A DNA stretch of 64,000 nt from Excoecaria cochinchinensis (lineage: Eukaryota > Streptophyta > Magnoliopsida > Malpighiales > Euphorbiaceae). The notes below the pieces were generated by a model, which worked only from the letters and a program-made list of their open reading frames with translations, made no database searches and was not told the DNA's origin. The stretch spans positions 2,752,001 to 2,816,000 of the forward strand of contig CANTUQ010000106.1 in NCBI GenBank assembly GCA_947683425.1. Direction: 5' to 3'. Below are positions 1 through 11,174 of this stretch, piece by piece. The position numbers and the translations under genes were made by a program. Positions within the stretch are counted from its first letter, which is position 1; each line of letters opens with the position of its first letter.

Positions 1-343
1 GCATGATTTGAATTTGAATGTTAAAGAGGATGGCCTAGAACAAAGAAAAAATATATTTCACACTAGATGCTTAGTAGGTGGAAATGCTTGTAGTCTAATT
101 ATAGATAGGGGTAGTTGCACTAATGTAGCTAGTACTACTTTGGTAGAGAAATTGTGGTTAAAATGTGATAGGCACCTTAACCCATATAGGTTGCAATAGT
201 TGAATGATAGTGGTGAAGTTAAGGTTACCAAACAGGTGGTTATTGCATTTTCCATTGGTAGATATGCTAATGAAATTGTATGTGATGTCGTACCAATGCA
301 AGCAGGTCATATATTATTGGGTAGGCCTTGACAATTTGATAAG
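1..343 (+). pseudogene. Gypsy pol fragment: retropepsin region of a Reina-like chromovirus
   Basis: This reads as the aspartic protease region of a Ty3/gypsy polyprotein, entering from the left edge. Visible are the active-site-like LIIDRGSCTNVAS, where the family has D-S/T/N-G (here D-R-G), and the flap-side end ILLGRP. Stops interrupt the frame at 197-199 (TAG) and 329-331 (TGA, where relatives have the Trp of GRPWQFD). The frame stops at 343, where a 7.66-kb LTR element is inserted. It resumes exactly in phase at 8010, with RVVHDGYKNRYSF following DK, as expected for this family. The protease could not be made from this copy. Placement in the Reina clade rests on the RT part further right and is my recollection of clade sequences, not a search. 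Confidence 0.85.
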
Positions 344-1454
344 TGTGACGCGCGCCGAACTTAGCAAAGGCCCTCATTGAACCCGCTTTTAGGATTCGAG
401 GGATTGGTTCGCGTCTTTTTGATTATAGGCGCCATGAGACATCTTGGATGCTTCCTTCCCAATAGAATATTGGAAAGGAATATCTAGCCCCATGGCACCT
501 TTGGGCACCTTTGAGGTATTTTGGAGTCGCCACCCAATTTACAAGAAATTGGGAAAGGTCTCTAACCTCTTATTGGTCTAGACCAGAGATTGGTGTTCAG
601 AACTTCACTCTTATTTATGCTTTGGTTAATTATAAATGAGTTTTTAACTTCCTAAAATTATACCTCTTATATCACACAATTTATGCATTTAAATAAAGGC
701 ACATCGCGAGCATTCAAAAAGCAGTAAAGGAAAGCTATAAAGAAAAGCTGTAAATAAAGCAATAAAGGAAGGCAAATTAACACGCAAGCACACAATTACA
801 TGGAAGATAGGGGCGGAATACAACCCCCAAATAGAAGAAGGTAAAAAGGGAAAATGGGACAGAATACAATCCCTAAATAAATAATATTGCCCCAAAATTA
901 ATTACAAGGGACCAAAAGGAAATACATAATTTTAAACAATCAAACATAAGAAAAACATACATAAATCGGGACATTTGTTTGGTTTAGGAATATTGGTTCC
1001 TTCGTACTTTTTTGAAAAGGGGGGTTCGAAGAGTTGTTTTGATTGTTGGGCGAAAATGGGGACGAGTGATCCCATTTTTAGAGAAAACTAACTCTTCGTT
1101 TTATTGTGATATTTTTTATTGTTTGGCTAAAATGAGGGACATTGGTCCCAATTTTATTAGTAAAAATTACAATTTAATTGTACAAGTATTTTTGTGATTT
1201 TTTATCACACGTGTGTGTAAATAAAATAAATGTTTACAAACAGGCACAACACAAAGAGAAGGGAAAGGAAAGGTCTCACCGAAACCGACTTGATCCTTCA
1301 TGCATCGTGACCCACCCGGGAGGTCACGGCAAGTTCAAACAACGCGACTCAAATTAAATCTCGGACAGAAAAGTAACATCAAAAATATTAGTAACAATTC
1401 TAAGGATTGATCAAGCAAAGACAAAATAAATATTGGGCACAATAATAAATAACG

Positions 1455-1526
<72 letters not shown>

Positions 1527-1720
1527 CAACACAACAAAATAATAATAATAATAATAAATATGATAGTAACAATAACAATAATAATAATGTCAACGGTAAA
1601 GAATCATGGAATAAAAATAATAATAACATAATGTAATGATAACAATATAAAATGAAAACAATAATAATGGTATGGAGCACATAAATACAACATAATAATA
1701 CACAAATAATAATAATAATG

Positions 1721-1753
<33 letters not shown>

Positions 1754-1830
1754 GAGGGATGACAGTGAGAAGGACCAAGCAAGCAAACATATTTACAATG
1801 ACAATAATAATAATTATAAATGCTAAAGAA

Positions 1831-1900
<70 letters not shown>

Positions 1901-1904
1901 GAAG

Positions 1905-1956
<52 letters not shown>

Positions 1957-1986
1957 AAATATAAGATAATGTGAACAACTAATAAA
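344..1986 (-). repeat. Truncated 3' LTR of gag-only element 1
   Basis: It aligns with the right LTR (4554 onward) from its TGTGACGCGCGC end, through the purine-rich stretches and AAT tracts, as far as AACAACTAATAAA at 1974-1986. There the homology ends while the right LTR runs on for another 1.1 kb to 8004. The missing part is the upstream (U3) end in element orientation, so this LTR has lost its promoter end. It lacks the MITE present in the right LTR; the uninterrupted target GTGAGAAG lies at 1765-1772. Confidence 0.82.
1449..1955. repeat. AAT/ATT microsatellite cluster inside the left LTR
   Basis: Three long (AAT)n tracts at about 1456-1525, 1690-1752 and 1829-1954 are separated by short unique spacers that also occur in the sister LTR. 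They create long artificial poly-Asn, poly-Ile, poly-Leu and poly-Tyr open frames on both strands, none of which is a gene. Tract lengths differ from the matching tracts at 5652-6866, as expected from slippage after insertion. Confidence 0.95.
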
Positions 1987-2241
1987 TGGAATGGCATTAA
2001 TTGAATTAATGTCAAATATAAATGCGCTATGATCACAAGAACCATCACATAAGTAAGCGAAAATTGTCCATCATATTAAAATAACCAAACTGTCATAAAG
2101 AGTTCTTAAAATAAAAAAGAAATAAAGCATCTAAAAAAAACATAATATTGTCTTCTTCTCCACCCTCCTGATGAGTAACAATGACGTATTCATCTCCATG
2201 TTGCTCTTGCCAAACATGCCGCTCAGGTGGACCGGACCCAA

Positions 2242-3636
2242 TCATATATTCGGTGGAGGGACTGCATTATAGCCTGCCTTCTTCTTCTCTCTCTTCTCAG
2301 GATCATTGATCTCCTTGGAGTCAATGAGTTCTGGGACCTTATTCCTTAAAGTTCGGCAGTAATCTGTCAGGTGCCCAGTGCACCGATGGTAGGCGCAGTA
2401 CTGATCATCTCTATGCCCCGGCTGTCCCTGATTCGCAGCTAGCCTAGGTGGCAGTGGTCTCAACTTACCTTCCTTCATTAGCCTCTCCAACACCCAAGAT
2501 AGAGACCGAAATTAGAAAAGTGCCTCTGGCCTTGTCCTACCCCAGTAGCTGAAACTTCGGCTGTCTTACCATTTCTACCATTACTGCTTCCAGCCCTGCC
2601 TGACTTGTACCCCAACTGGTTTCCAAAGTTCCTCCCAGGAAAGTTATTTTGGCTTGCTTTCTTTGCTAGGTACGTCGCCTCAGCCTCTACAAAAATGTCT
2701 TTAAGTAACTCCCAATCTCTGAGCCCCTTGAAACTGAGTAAGTCCCTCAAGTAAGGGCAGGAGTTCCTGATGAATAATCTAATTTGATCAGCGGTGTTGG
2801 GTTTCTACTTCATCTCCATGACCCTATTTCTCCACCTAATGAGATATTCGTGGAACTACTCATCATTCTTTTGCTGTAGAAGCTCGAGGTCCTTTAGGGT
2901 GACCTCCATTCTAGTGCTGCAGTCGTACTGCCTCATGAATTCATTAGTCAGAAGGTCCCAGTCCTCTTTGGATCTCCTATCCAGCCCATGATACCAGTCC
3001 ACTGCCGGACCTGCTAGACTAAAGCAGAAATAATCCACTTTTTGCCTCTTAATCAGCCCTGTGCCCTTCATCACCAGGGTGTATTGCTTGATGTGTGCAG
3101 ATAGGTTCGATGTTCCGTCAAACTTCAGCAGCTCAGGCATCCTAAACCTTTGGGGCACAACTCCTCATCTCCCAAATCTCTATCCTCGGGGTTGATTCCC
3201 TTACCAGCTGATAATATGCGAGTGATTGCCTCAATTTGCTGTCTCATACCCCTCATAGCCTCGTCTTCTACCCTGGGTGCTCTACCCCTCACGGCTTGAT
3301 GGGCTGTTATCTCCTCAACCTCCTCTTCCATTATGAAATCCTCATCAGGGTTTGGGACCCTTGCCTTTCTTGGCTCAGTGGGCACAGCAGCAGCTTTAGG
3401 CTCATCTACAGGTTGATGGGCAGCAACTCCGACGAGGGGAGCCTCCCCACCAGCAAGCGGTTCGACTTGCCCCCGAGGAGGGGCTACCGGTGGTTGTGGA
3501 CCGACAGGTGCTTGTGGAGCAGGGGGTGAGTAATTCTTTCAGCCATGGTGCCCATCATGTCCAATATCCTTCGTTCAAATTCCTCTAATCTCCTAGCGAG
3601 ATCTTGAGTAGTCAAAACTCCGGTTTCTTCTGCCAT
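2242..3636 (-). pseudogene. Gag of gag-only element 1, frameshifted
   Basis: A Retrotrans_gag-type capsid protein, which packages element RNA into virus-like particles. The start is ATG at 3636 (MAEETGVLTTQDLARRLEEF), matching the intact relative that starts at 52256. The pieces fall in different frames: N-terminus 3484-3636, acidic linker about 3125-3385, core 2856-3158 (KFDGTSNLSAHIKQYTLVMK, then DWYHGLDRRSKEDWDLL), core end 2478-2750, and the zinc-knuckle-like CAYHRCTGHLTDYC in 2242-2493. At least four frameshifts separate them, so no complete Gag can be made. The C-terminal NAVPPP motif is shared with the intact copy. Confidence 0.85.
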
Positions 3637-4533
3637 GGAAGATGATTCACTGGTTGTTGAGAGTGACTCAGAATCCCAAATAGGCACTAATTCTAGCAAT
3701 CTAAAGGGCGAGTCCGTCCTCCGTAGTCGACCGTCGGAACCTCTAGTCCACTTGGATGAATTTATGATAGCTGAAAAGCTTAAATTGTTAGAATGATGCA
3801 TGGATGACATGTATAATGCATGATCGTGAGTTGTGCAGCATTTCGTAACCACATACGAGCAAGTAAGCCCTTCCAACCTTGTTACTGCCGCACATTAGGT
3901 CAAATATTCTCTTCCTAGGTGGGCTTAACCCATGGGTCAATGGGGAACCCAATGGGTACGTATGGTGCACGGTGAAAAATTGGCAGCATAACACTCTTAA
4001 TTTAAAGCACATGCTTATGGGTCTCGGCCATTATGTATTTGGACACTTCAATTAAATTAAGGTGAACCTATCGGGGCATGAAAACCCTTGATAAAATACC
4101 ACTTAATTTGCTTGATTTTGTTTAATACGCGACGGCCCACATCGCAAGCATCGTATTAAGGAGCATTTCACCTAATGGATGTTTCTATTGACATTACATG
4201 AGCTTTGGTCAAGATGGTGATACTTTAGGTCTACCCAAGCATGGTCCCTGCCAATGGGTCTAGCTCATCACGAGCGTGACGACCGATCGGGTCTCCATTT
4301 GATATACTATTAATGGTACGAGGCTTGGGCTGCTGATTATCCTTAATACTTTCCTACAATGAATGAATGTAGGGTCGTGTTTTAAGAATGCACCGAGGTA
4401 GATAGGGGACCAACTAACATAATTCTAAGGCTCTAAAATGCAATGCAAATTTTTAAAAAGAGATAGTATTTTAAGTTTTAAAAACTCAATTATATATTTT
4501 AACCAAAACACTTTCAGAGCAAAGTCACAAACA
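3637..4533 (-). other. Untranslated leader between primer site and gag, element 1
   Basis: About 0.9 kb with no ORF that I would call a gene. Its sequence is shared with the leaders of the other two gag-only elements (37548-38603 reversed, and 51344-52255). Shared blocks include the CCTAGGTGGGCTT region, the CATGAGCTTTGGTCAA region and the GGTACGAGGCTTGGG region. Conservation in an untranslated leader fits an RNA packaging or translation role, which is my inference. Confidence 0.7.
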
Positions 4534-4552
4534 GTCCCCGGTGGAGTCGCCA
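4534..4552 (-). other. Primer-binding site of element 1
   Basis: On the minus strand this reads TGGCGACTCCACCGGGGAC, one base before the inner end of the 5' LTR. The same site, with one base changed, follows the LTRs of the other two gag-only elements. From memory it resembles the tRNA-Arg-type sites of Ogre/Tat-group gypsy elements; a tRNA comparison would settle this. Confidence 0.75.
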
Positions 4553-5651
4553 TTGTGACGCGCGCTGAACCTAGCAAAGGCCCTCATTGAACCCGCTTTT
4601 AGGATTCGAGGGATTGGTTCGCGTCTTTTTGATCATGGGCGCCATGAGACATGTTGGATGCTTCCTTCCCAATAAAACATTGTAAAGGAACATCTAGCCC
4701 CATGGCACCTTTGGGCACCTTTGAGGTATTTTGGAATTGCCACCCAATTTACAAAAAATTGGAAAAGGTTTCTAATCTCTTATTGGTCTAAACCAGAGAT
4801 TGGTGTTCGGAACTTCACTCTTATTTATGCTTTGGTTAATTATAAATGAGTTTTTAACTTTCTAAAATTATACCTTTTATCTCACACAATTTATGCATTT
4901 AAATAAAGGCACATCGCGAGCATTCAAAAAGCAGTAAAGGAAAGCTATAAAGAAAAGCTGTAAATAAAGTGATAAAGGAAGGCAAATAAACACACAAGCA
5001 CACAATTACATGGAAGATTGGGGCAGAATACAACCCCCAAATAAAAGAAGGTAAAAAGGAAAAATGGGACAGAATACAATCCCTAAATAAATAATATTGC
5101 CCCAAAATTAATTACAAGGGCCCAAAAGAAAATACATAGTTTTAAACAATCAAACATAAGAAAAACATACATAAATCAGGACATTTGTTTAGTTTAGGAA
5201 CATTGGTTCCTTCGTACTTATTTGAAAAGGGGAGTTCGAAGAGTTATTTTGATTGTTGGCCAAAAATCAGGATGAGTGATCCCATTTTTGGAGAAAACTA
5301 ACTCTTCATTTTATTGTGATATTTTTTATTGTTTGGCTAAAATGAGGGACATTGGTCCTAATTTTATTAGTAAAAATTCCAATTTAATTGTACAAGTATT
5401 TTTGTGATTTTTTATCACACGCGTGCGTAAATAAAATAATTGTTTACAAACAGGCACAACACAAAGAGAAGGGAAAGGAAAGGTCTCACCGAAACCGAAG
5501 TGATCCTTCACGCGTCGTGACGCACCCGGGAGGTCACGGTAAGCTCAAACAACGACTCAAATTAAATATCGGACAGAAAAGTAACATAAAAAATATTAGT
5601 AACAATTCTAAGGATTGATCAAGCAAAATCAAAATAAATATTGGGCACAAT

Positions 5652-5652
5652 A

Positions 5653-5707
<55 letters not shown>

Positions 5708-5908
5708 TTAATAATGATGATGATGATGATGTAACACAACAAAATAATAATAATAATAAATATGATAGTAACAATAACAATAATAATAAATACAATAATA
5801 ATAATGTCAACAGTAAAGAATCATGGAATAAAAATAACAATAACATAATGTAATGATAACAATATGGAATGATAACAATAATAATGGTATGGAGCACATA
5901 AATACAAC

Positions 5909-5989
<81 letters not shown>

Positions 5990-6757
5990 GAGGGATGACA
6001 GTGAGAAGTAGGGGTGAGCAAAAAAACCGATGGACTCGGTTAACCGGAAAAAAAATCCGAAACCGAACCGATGGACTGGTTAACCGATTGTAATGGACTG
6101 GTTAATGGTTAGTGTTTTGAAAAAATCGATATTAATGGACTGGTTAATGGTTTTTGACTCATGTGACTGGTTAACCGAACCGAAACCGAATTTTTAGTTA
6201 ATTTATTTATTTTTTAATAATTTATAACAATTTATCCTAATTAAAAGTGATCATGTACTTTTTTTTATTATACTAATTATTTTAAAGTTTTTAACTTTTT
6301 TTAATTGGCTATTAGTAAGTATAATAATTTATTTAATTAAAAATAATTATGAACCGGTTAATATATTTACTTATTAAATATTAATTTTTAAAAACAAATT
6401 TGCTTATATCCACCAAATATTTTTATTTTAACAACAATAATGTTATATTATAGTGAAAAAAATTTAATTTTTAAGTATCTTGAATATTTTAATTTTATTT
6501 ATAAATATATTTATAATTATAGTGGTTAACCGAAAAATATTGGGTAACCGATCCGAAAATCCGAAACCGATGGACTGGTTTACCGATGGTAATAGACTGG
6601 TTAATGGACTGTAATTTCAAAAAACCGATATTAATGGACTGGTTAATGGACTGAGACTAATGGACTGGTTAACCGACCATGCTCACCCCTAGTGAGAAGG
6701 ACCAAGCAAGCAAACATATTTACAATGACAATAATAATAATTATAAATACTAAAGCA

Positions 6758-6794
<37 letters not shown>

Positions 6795-6808
6795 GAAGAC
6801 AACAGTGG

Positions 6809-6866
<58 letters not shown>
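5652..6866. repeat. AAT/ATT microsatellite cluster inside the right LTR
   Basis: (AAT)n tracts at about 5652-5712, 5908-5988, 6755-6792 and 6808-6865. The first includes a short ATG/GAT variant run at 5715-5732. They correspond one to one to the tracts in the left LTR, except that the MITE at 6009-6691 now separates the last two from the first two. The long Asn, Ile, Tyr and Leu frames here are artefacts. Confidence 0.95.
6009..6691. mobile_element. hAT-like MITE, 683 bp
   Basis: Terminal inverted repeats TAGGGGTGAGCA and TGCTCACCCCTA, flanked by an exact 8-bp duplication GTGAGAAG (6001-6008 and 6692-6699). An 8-bp duplication and a TAGGG-type terminus are typical of hAT-superfamily MITEs. 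The interior has no ORF. It carries repeated subterminal motifs built on ATGGACTGGTTAA and AACCGAAACCGA near both ends, and an AT-rich middle. The left LTR of the host element has the same site without the insertion, so the boundaries are certain. Confidence 0.93.
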
Positions 6867-8009
6867 TGATGATGATAATAATACAAATATAAGATAATGT
6901 GAACAACTAATAAAATAACAATAATGATAACAACATATGATAGTAATAATAATAATAATCAGAATAATAATGAAGAAGAAGAAGATTGATGGCCACAACA
7001 AATAGATATGTAAAATCACAAAAGTTAGATTAAAATCACAAGAAGAGCAAGCCTAAAAATAGTAGCCAAAAACATTGAAGATATTAGACAATAAATAGAG
7101 CAACAATGGCGAAAACGAAGATATTAACAATAGTGAATAATTAATGAAAATAAACGTGAATGGGTCCAAAGTGTTTACCTTCAAAATTTTATAGATCGGA
7201 AAAAGACGGTGTCTTGATCCATCCTCCTTGTCGAAATTTACGGTGATGAATATTTGAAGAAAATATGAAAATATGTGTTTTGGAACAAATTAACTCAGAA
7301 AATAAAATATTTTTGGTGAAAATATTTTTGGGTGGAAGCTTGAGCAAAGGAAATTAATTTTCCAAGCTCAAAATCATCCGACAACTAAATGTTCTTGAAG
7401 AGAAAAGAAAAAAAGAAGAAGAAAAATTAAAGTTTTAAAATCCTTCAGATTTTTTTTTTTGCTAAAACCCCACGCTGCCCTCTTTCCTTTAGAGAAAATG
7501 AAGCTCTTTTCCTCAATCAAAAAATGCCGCCCCCCTTGGAAATGAAGGATGAAACCCTTTTAATTTCTGCCTCGTCCCAAAAGGGAAAGAGACAAACAAA
7601 GTTTTCATTTTTAGTTTATCAAAAATTGCACAAAAATGTGAAAGGAACGGGAAAATCGGACTGAAAAAATCAGTGGCTGCATGCGGAGGGAGGCGACGCG
7701 TGCCCTGCGTCTGGCCTGGCGAGACGCGCCCCAAGGGTGCGTGCCCCCACAGGTGCACGCCGTCCTCGCGCGGGCGCGGCCCTCACGCGGCTCTTGAAAA
7801 GAAATAAAAAATAAACAAAAAATAAAAATAAAAATAAAATGAAATAAAAAATAAAGAGTGAAAAGAGATAAAAAAAAAATTTAGAGGAACAAAGGAGATT
7901 TTCGATAAGGAAAAAATCATTTTTGACACCTTTATTTGTGGCAAATATCATTTTCATCATCGGGTAATCCTGATCTTAGACCCCCTCGGGACCCGACGTC
8001 TACAATAAG

Positions 8010-10850
8010 CGTGTTGTGCATGATGGGTATAAGAATAGGTACTCTTTTGTGCATAATGGGTAGAAAATCACCCTTGCACCTTTATCACCCAAAGAAACTT
8101 ATCTTGAGCAATTAAAAACTCAACAATCTTCAAGTGGGGATTCGGGTAATGAGGTGAAAAAGAAAGAAGAGAGAAAAGAGGCCATGAGAGAAAAGAATAA
8201 AAATAAAGGCCCAATGGTGAGTGACTGCACAAGTGAGGAAAAGAAAGTGGGATGTGCAGGAGAGAATAAGTTAGTGAGTGAAAAAAAAAGAAAATACTAT
8301 AAAAAATGAGCGAAAAGAAATTGAGAGGAGTGAAAAAGTGAAGAAACAACCGTGTTTTTATGCTAAAAAGAGAGAGGTAAAGAGTGCATACTTAGGCAAG
8401 AGAGCTTTAATTTTGATTCGATTTAAGGAAACTTTGTTTACTAAAACTGACCTTAACCCCGAGTTGCCTAGTGTTTTTGTGACCTTATTGCAGGATTATA
8501 AAGATGTATTTCCTAAAGATATACCACACGGATTACCACCTTTAAGAGGGATTGAGCACCAGATTAACTTTGTACCAGGAGCTCAAATACCTAACCGTCC
8601 AGCTTAGCGAAGCAATCTAGAGGAGACGAAGGAATTACAAAGGCAAGTGGATGAATTGCTTCAAAAGGGGTATGTGAGAGAAAGTATGAGTCCTTGTACT
8701 GTACCAGTTCTGTTGGTGCCAAAGAAAGATGGGACTTGGAGGATGTGTGTGGATTGTAAGGCGGTCAACAAAATCACTGTAAAGTATCGCCATCCTATTC
8801 CTAGGTTAAATGATATGCTTGATGAGTTGCATGGTGCATGTTTATTTACTAACATTGATCTAAAAAGTGGCTATCATTAGATTAGGATGAAAGAGGGGGA
8901 TGAATGGAAAATTGCGTTTAAGACTAAATACAGATTGTATGAGTGGCTAGTAATGCCTTTTGGGTTGTTTAATGCACCAAGTACTTTCATGCATTTAATG
9001 AATTATGTCTTACGCGAGTTTCTTGGAAAATTTGTGGTTGTTTACTTTGATGACATTTTGGTTTACAGCAAGTGCTTAAATGATCATATTATGCATGTTA
9101 AAGCTATTTTGGATGTGCTTAGGAGAGAGAAACTGTATGCAAATCTTAAGAAGTGTTCATTTTGCGTGGATCAAGTTGTCTTCGTAGGTTTTGTAGTGAG
9201 CTACAAGGGAGTGGAGGTTGATTATAAAAAGATGAAGGCTATCCAAGATTGGCCAACGCCTAAAACTGTGAGTGAGGTAAGAAGTTTTTATGGCTTAGCT
9301 AGTTTTTATAGGCGATTTGTTAGAGATTTCTCTACTATTGTTGCACCACTGAATGAGATTGTAAAAAAAATGTCAGATTTAAATAGGAAAAAGAGCAAGA
9401 GAATGCATTTTGTACTTTGAAAGAGAAATTATGTACTACTCCTGTTTTGCGATTACCTGATTTTTCTAAAACTTTTGAGATTGAATGTGATGCTTCTGGG
9501 ATTGGTATAAGTGCTGTTTTGATGCAAGAAAATCGTCCCATAGCATATTTCAGTGAAAAGTTGAGCGGGCTAGTGTTGAATTATTCCACCTATGATAAGG
9601 AGCTATATGCATTGGTGAGAGCTCTTGAAGTGTGGGAGCACTACTTGCTACCTAAAGAGTTTGTGATACATAGTGATCATCAATCTCTCAAGTATTTAAA
9701 GGGACAAGGTAAGTTGAGCAAAAGGCATGCAAGTTGGGTGAAGTTTCTAGAAACATTTCCGTATGTGATCAAATACAAGCAAGATAAGGAAAATGTTATA
9801 GCTGATGCACTATCAAGAAGGTACGCTTTGATTTCTATGCTTACTTCTAAGTTACTTGGATTTGAGCATTTGAAAGAGTTGTATGTTGGTGATGCTGATT
9901 TTGCTAATGTGTATCAAGCTTGTGAACATGCTGCATTTGATAAGTACTATAGGCATGAAGGGTATCTTTTTAGAGGAAAACAACTTTGTATTTCTACATA
10001 TTCTATCAGGGAGTTGCTTGTTAGGGAATCACATAGTGGTGGGTTAATGGGGCATTTTGGTGCTCAAAAGACCTTAGATATGCTTAGTGAACATTTTTAT
10101 TGGCCACATATGAGAAGAGATGTAGAAAAGATATGTGCCAAATGCATTGCATGTACGTAGATAAACTAAGTCTAGATCTATGCCTCATGGACTGTATATG
10201 CCTTTACCCGTACCTAGTGTACCTTGGACTGATATATTTATTTTGGGATTACCTAGGACTAGGAAAGGTTTGGACAACATATTTGTTGTTGTGGATAGGT
10301 TTAGTAAAATGGCTCATTTCATTGCTTGCTATAAAATAGATGATGCAACAAATATTGCTGATCTTTTCTTTAGGGAGGTGGTTAGGATTCATGGTGTGCC
10401 AAGAACCATTATTTCAGATAGGGATGCTAAGTTCCTAAGTCACTTTTGGAGAGTGTTGTGGGGAAGATTGGGTACTAAATTTTTATTTTCTACTACATGT
10501 CACCCACAGACTGATGGGCAAACTGAGGTAGTGAATAGGACTTTGGGTACCATGTTGCATGCTATTGTTGGGAAAAACTTGAGAACTTGGAAAGATTGTT
10601 TGCCATTCATTAAATTTGCATATAATCGTTTTGTGCATTCTTCTACGGGTTATTCTCCATTTGAGATGATGTATGGTTTTAATCCACTAATCGTGTTAGA
10701 TTTGATGCCTTTACCTTTGAATGAGATTGATAGCTTAGATGGCAAAAAGAAGGCTGATTTGGTTAAAATAATACATGAGAAGGCACGTGAGAAGATTGAG
10801 AAAAAGAATTCTCTTGATAAAGATATATAGCAAATAAGTTTAAAAGCTAA
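8010..10850 (+). pseudogene. Gypsy pol (Reina-like): RT, RNase H and integrase remnant
   Basis: Continuation of the polyprotein from 343. In order: linker (8010-8450); reverse transcriptase about 8640-9330, with VPVLLVPKKDGTWRMCVD, MPFGLFNAPSTF and the catalytic YFDD box at about 9046; RNase H about 9430-9830, with DASGIGISAVL and ADALSRR; integrase zinc module (H-H-C-C, 10020-10155) and core 10180-10700. Damage: frameshifts near 8280 (A run), near 9365 (A run) and near 10165; stops at 8605, 8878 (after GYH, where Gln is usual) and about 9389. In the integrase core WTDI runs straight into FILGLP. The usual intervening SMD, including the first catalytic Asp, is missing. The right boundary with the next remnant is somewhere in 10830-10866. 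Confidence 0.88.
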
Positions 10851-10865
10851 ACCCATAGGTGTTTA

Positions 10866-11174
10866 AAGATATACTAAAAGGCTATGTTTTGGAATTTGAA
10901 AGCTATTAGGAAATATATCTTCTCTCAGCTGAATTTGCCTACAACAACAGCTACCAAGCAAGCATACAAATGACACCTTATAAAGATTTGTATGGGAGGA
11001 AGTGTAGAACTCTTTTGTGCTAGACCTCAACAAAAGTAAGCTGGTCGAATCAGATCTAATTTGAGAGACAAAAGAGAAAGTCCATGTGATCAAAGATAGA
11101 TTGAAAGCTGCAACCGACCACCAGAAATCTTATGCAAATTGAAGATGAAGGACATAGAATTTGATGTTGGAAAG
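10866..11174 (+). pseudogene. Tekay/Del-like gypsy integrase fragment
   Basis: A different gypsy element starts here: AEFAYNNSYQASIQMTPY followed by DLYGRKCRT is the end of the integrase core of the Del/Tekay chromoviruses. Stops replace Trp codons twice (after ESY, and after TLLC). The frame is cut at 11174 by insertion of a 3.28-kb LTR and continues at 14459 with the basic PWRKVLRFGKKGKL segment. The 5' part of this element (LTR, gag, RT) is absent, and it abuts the Reina remnant with no recognisable LTR between them. Confidence 0.82.

Larger units (their letters stand above)
344..8004 (-). mobile_element. Gag-only LTR retrotransposon 1 (TR-GAG type, Tat-like primer site), minus strand
   Basis: An LTR element bounded by TGTGACGCGCGCC at the left and GTCTACA at the right, flanked by the 5-bp duplication ATAAG (339-343 and 8005-8009). 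The primer-binding site (4534-4552, reverse strand) and gag (reverse strand) give minus orientation. The 5' LTR is 4554-8004. The 3' LTR is cut short at about 1986. The only coding content is a degraded gag; no protease, RT or integrase is visible. LTR elements that encode only gag are known in plants as TR-GAG elements and must borrow pol from another element. The region between gag and the 3' LTR is short (about 255 bp) compared with 4 kb in the two relatives in this window, so it was deleted together with about 1.1 kb of the 3' LTR. Confidence 0.88.
4554..8004 (-). repeat. 5' LTR of gag-only element 1
   Basis: A 3.45-kb LTR including the 683-bp MITE (about 2.77 kb without it). Its ends are TG and CA. 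In element orientation the LTR begins at 8004 with TGTAGAC and ends at 4554 with GGCGCGCGTCACA-like sequence (GCGCGCTCACAA variant region at 4554-4565). It contains AAT tracts at 5652-6866 and a GC-rich block at about 7670-7795. I see no convincing TATA box in this copy. Confidence 0.85.

Noticed and set aside
1335..2048. Long open frames of poly-Asn, poly-Tyr, poly-Leu and poly-Ile on both strands (also 5619-7019)
   Set aside because: They are translations of AAT/ATT microsatellites in all frames; no start context, domain or non-repeat sequence supports a gene.
8068..8349. Hydrophobic reverse-strand ORF over the Reina pol linker
   Set aside because: A shadow of the Lys/Glu-rich linker that continues the pol frame on the plus strand.
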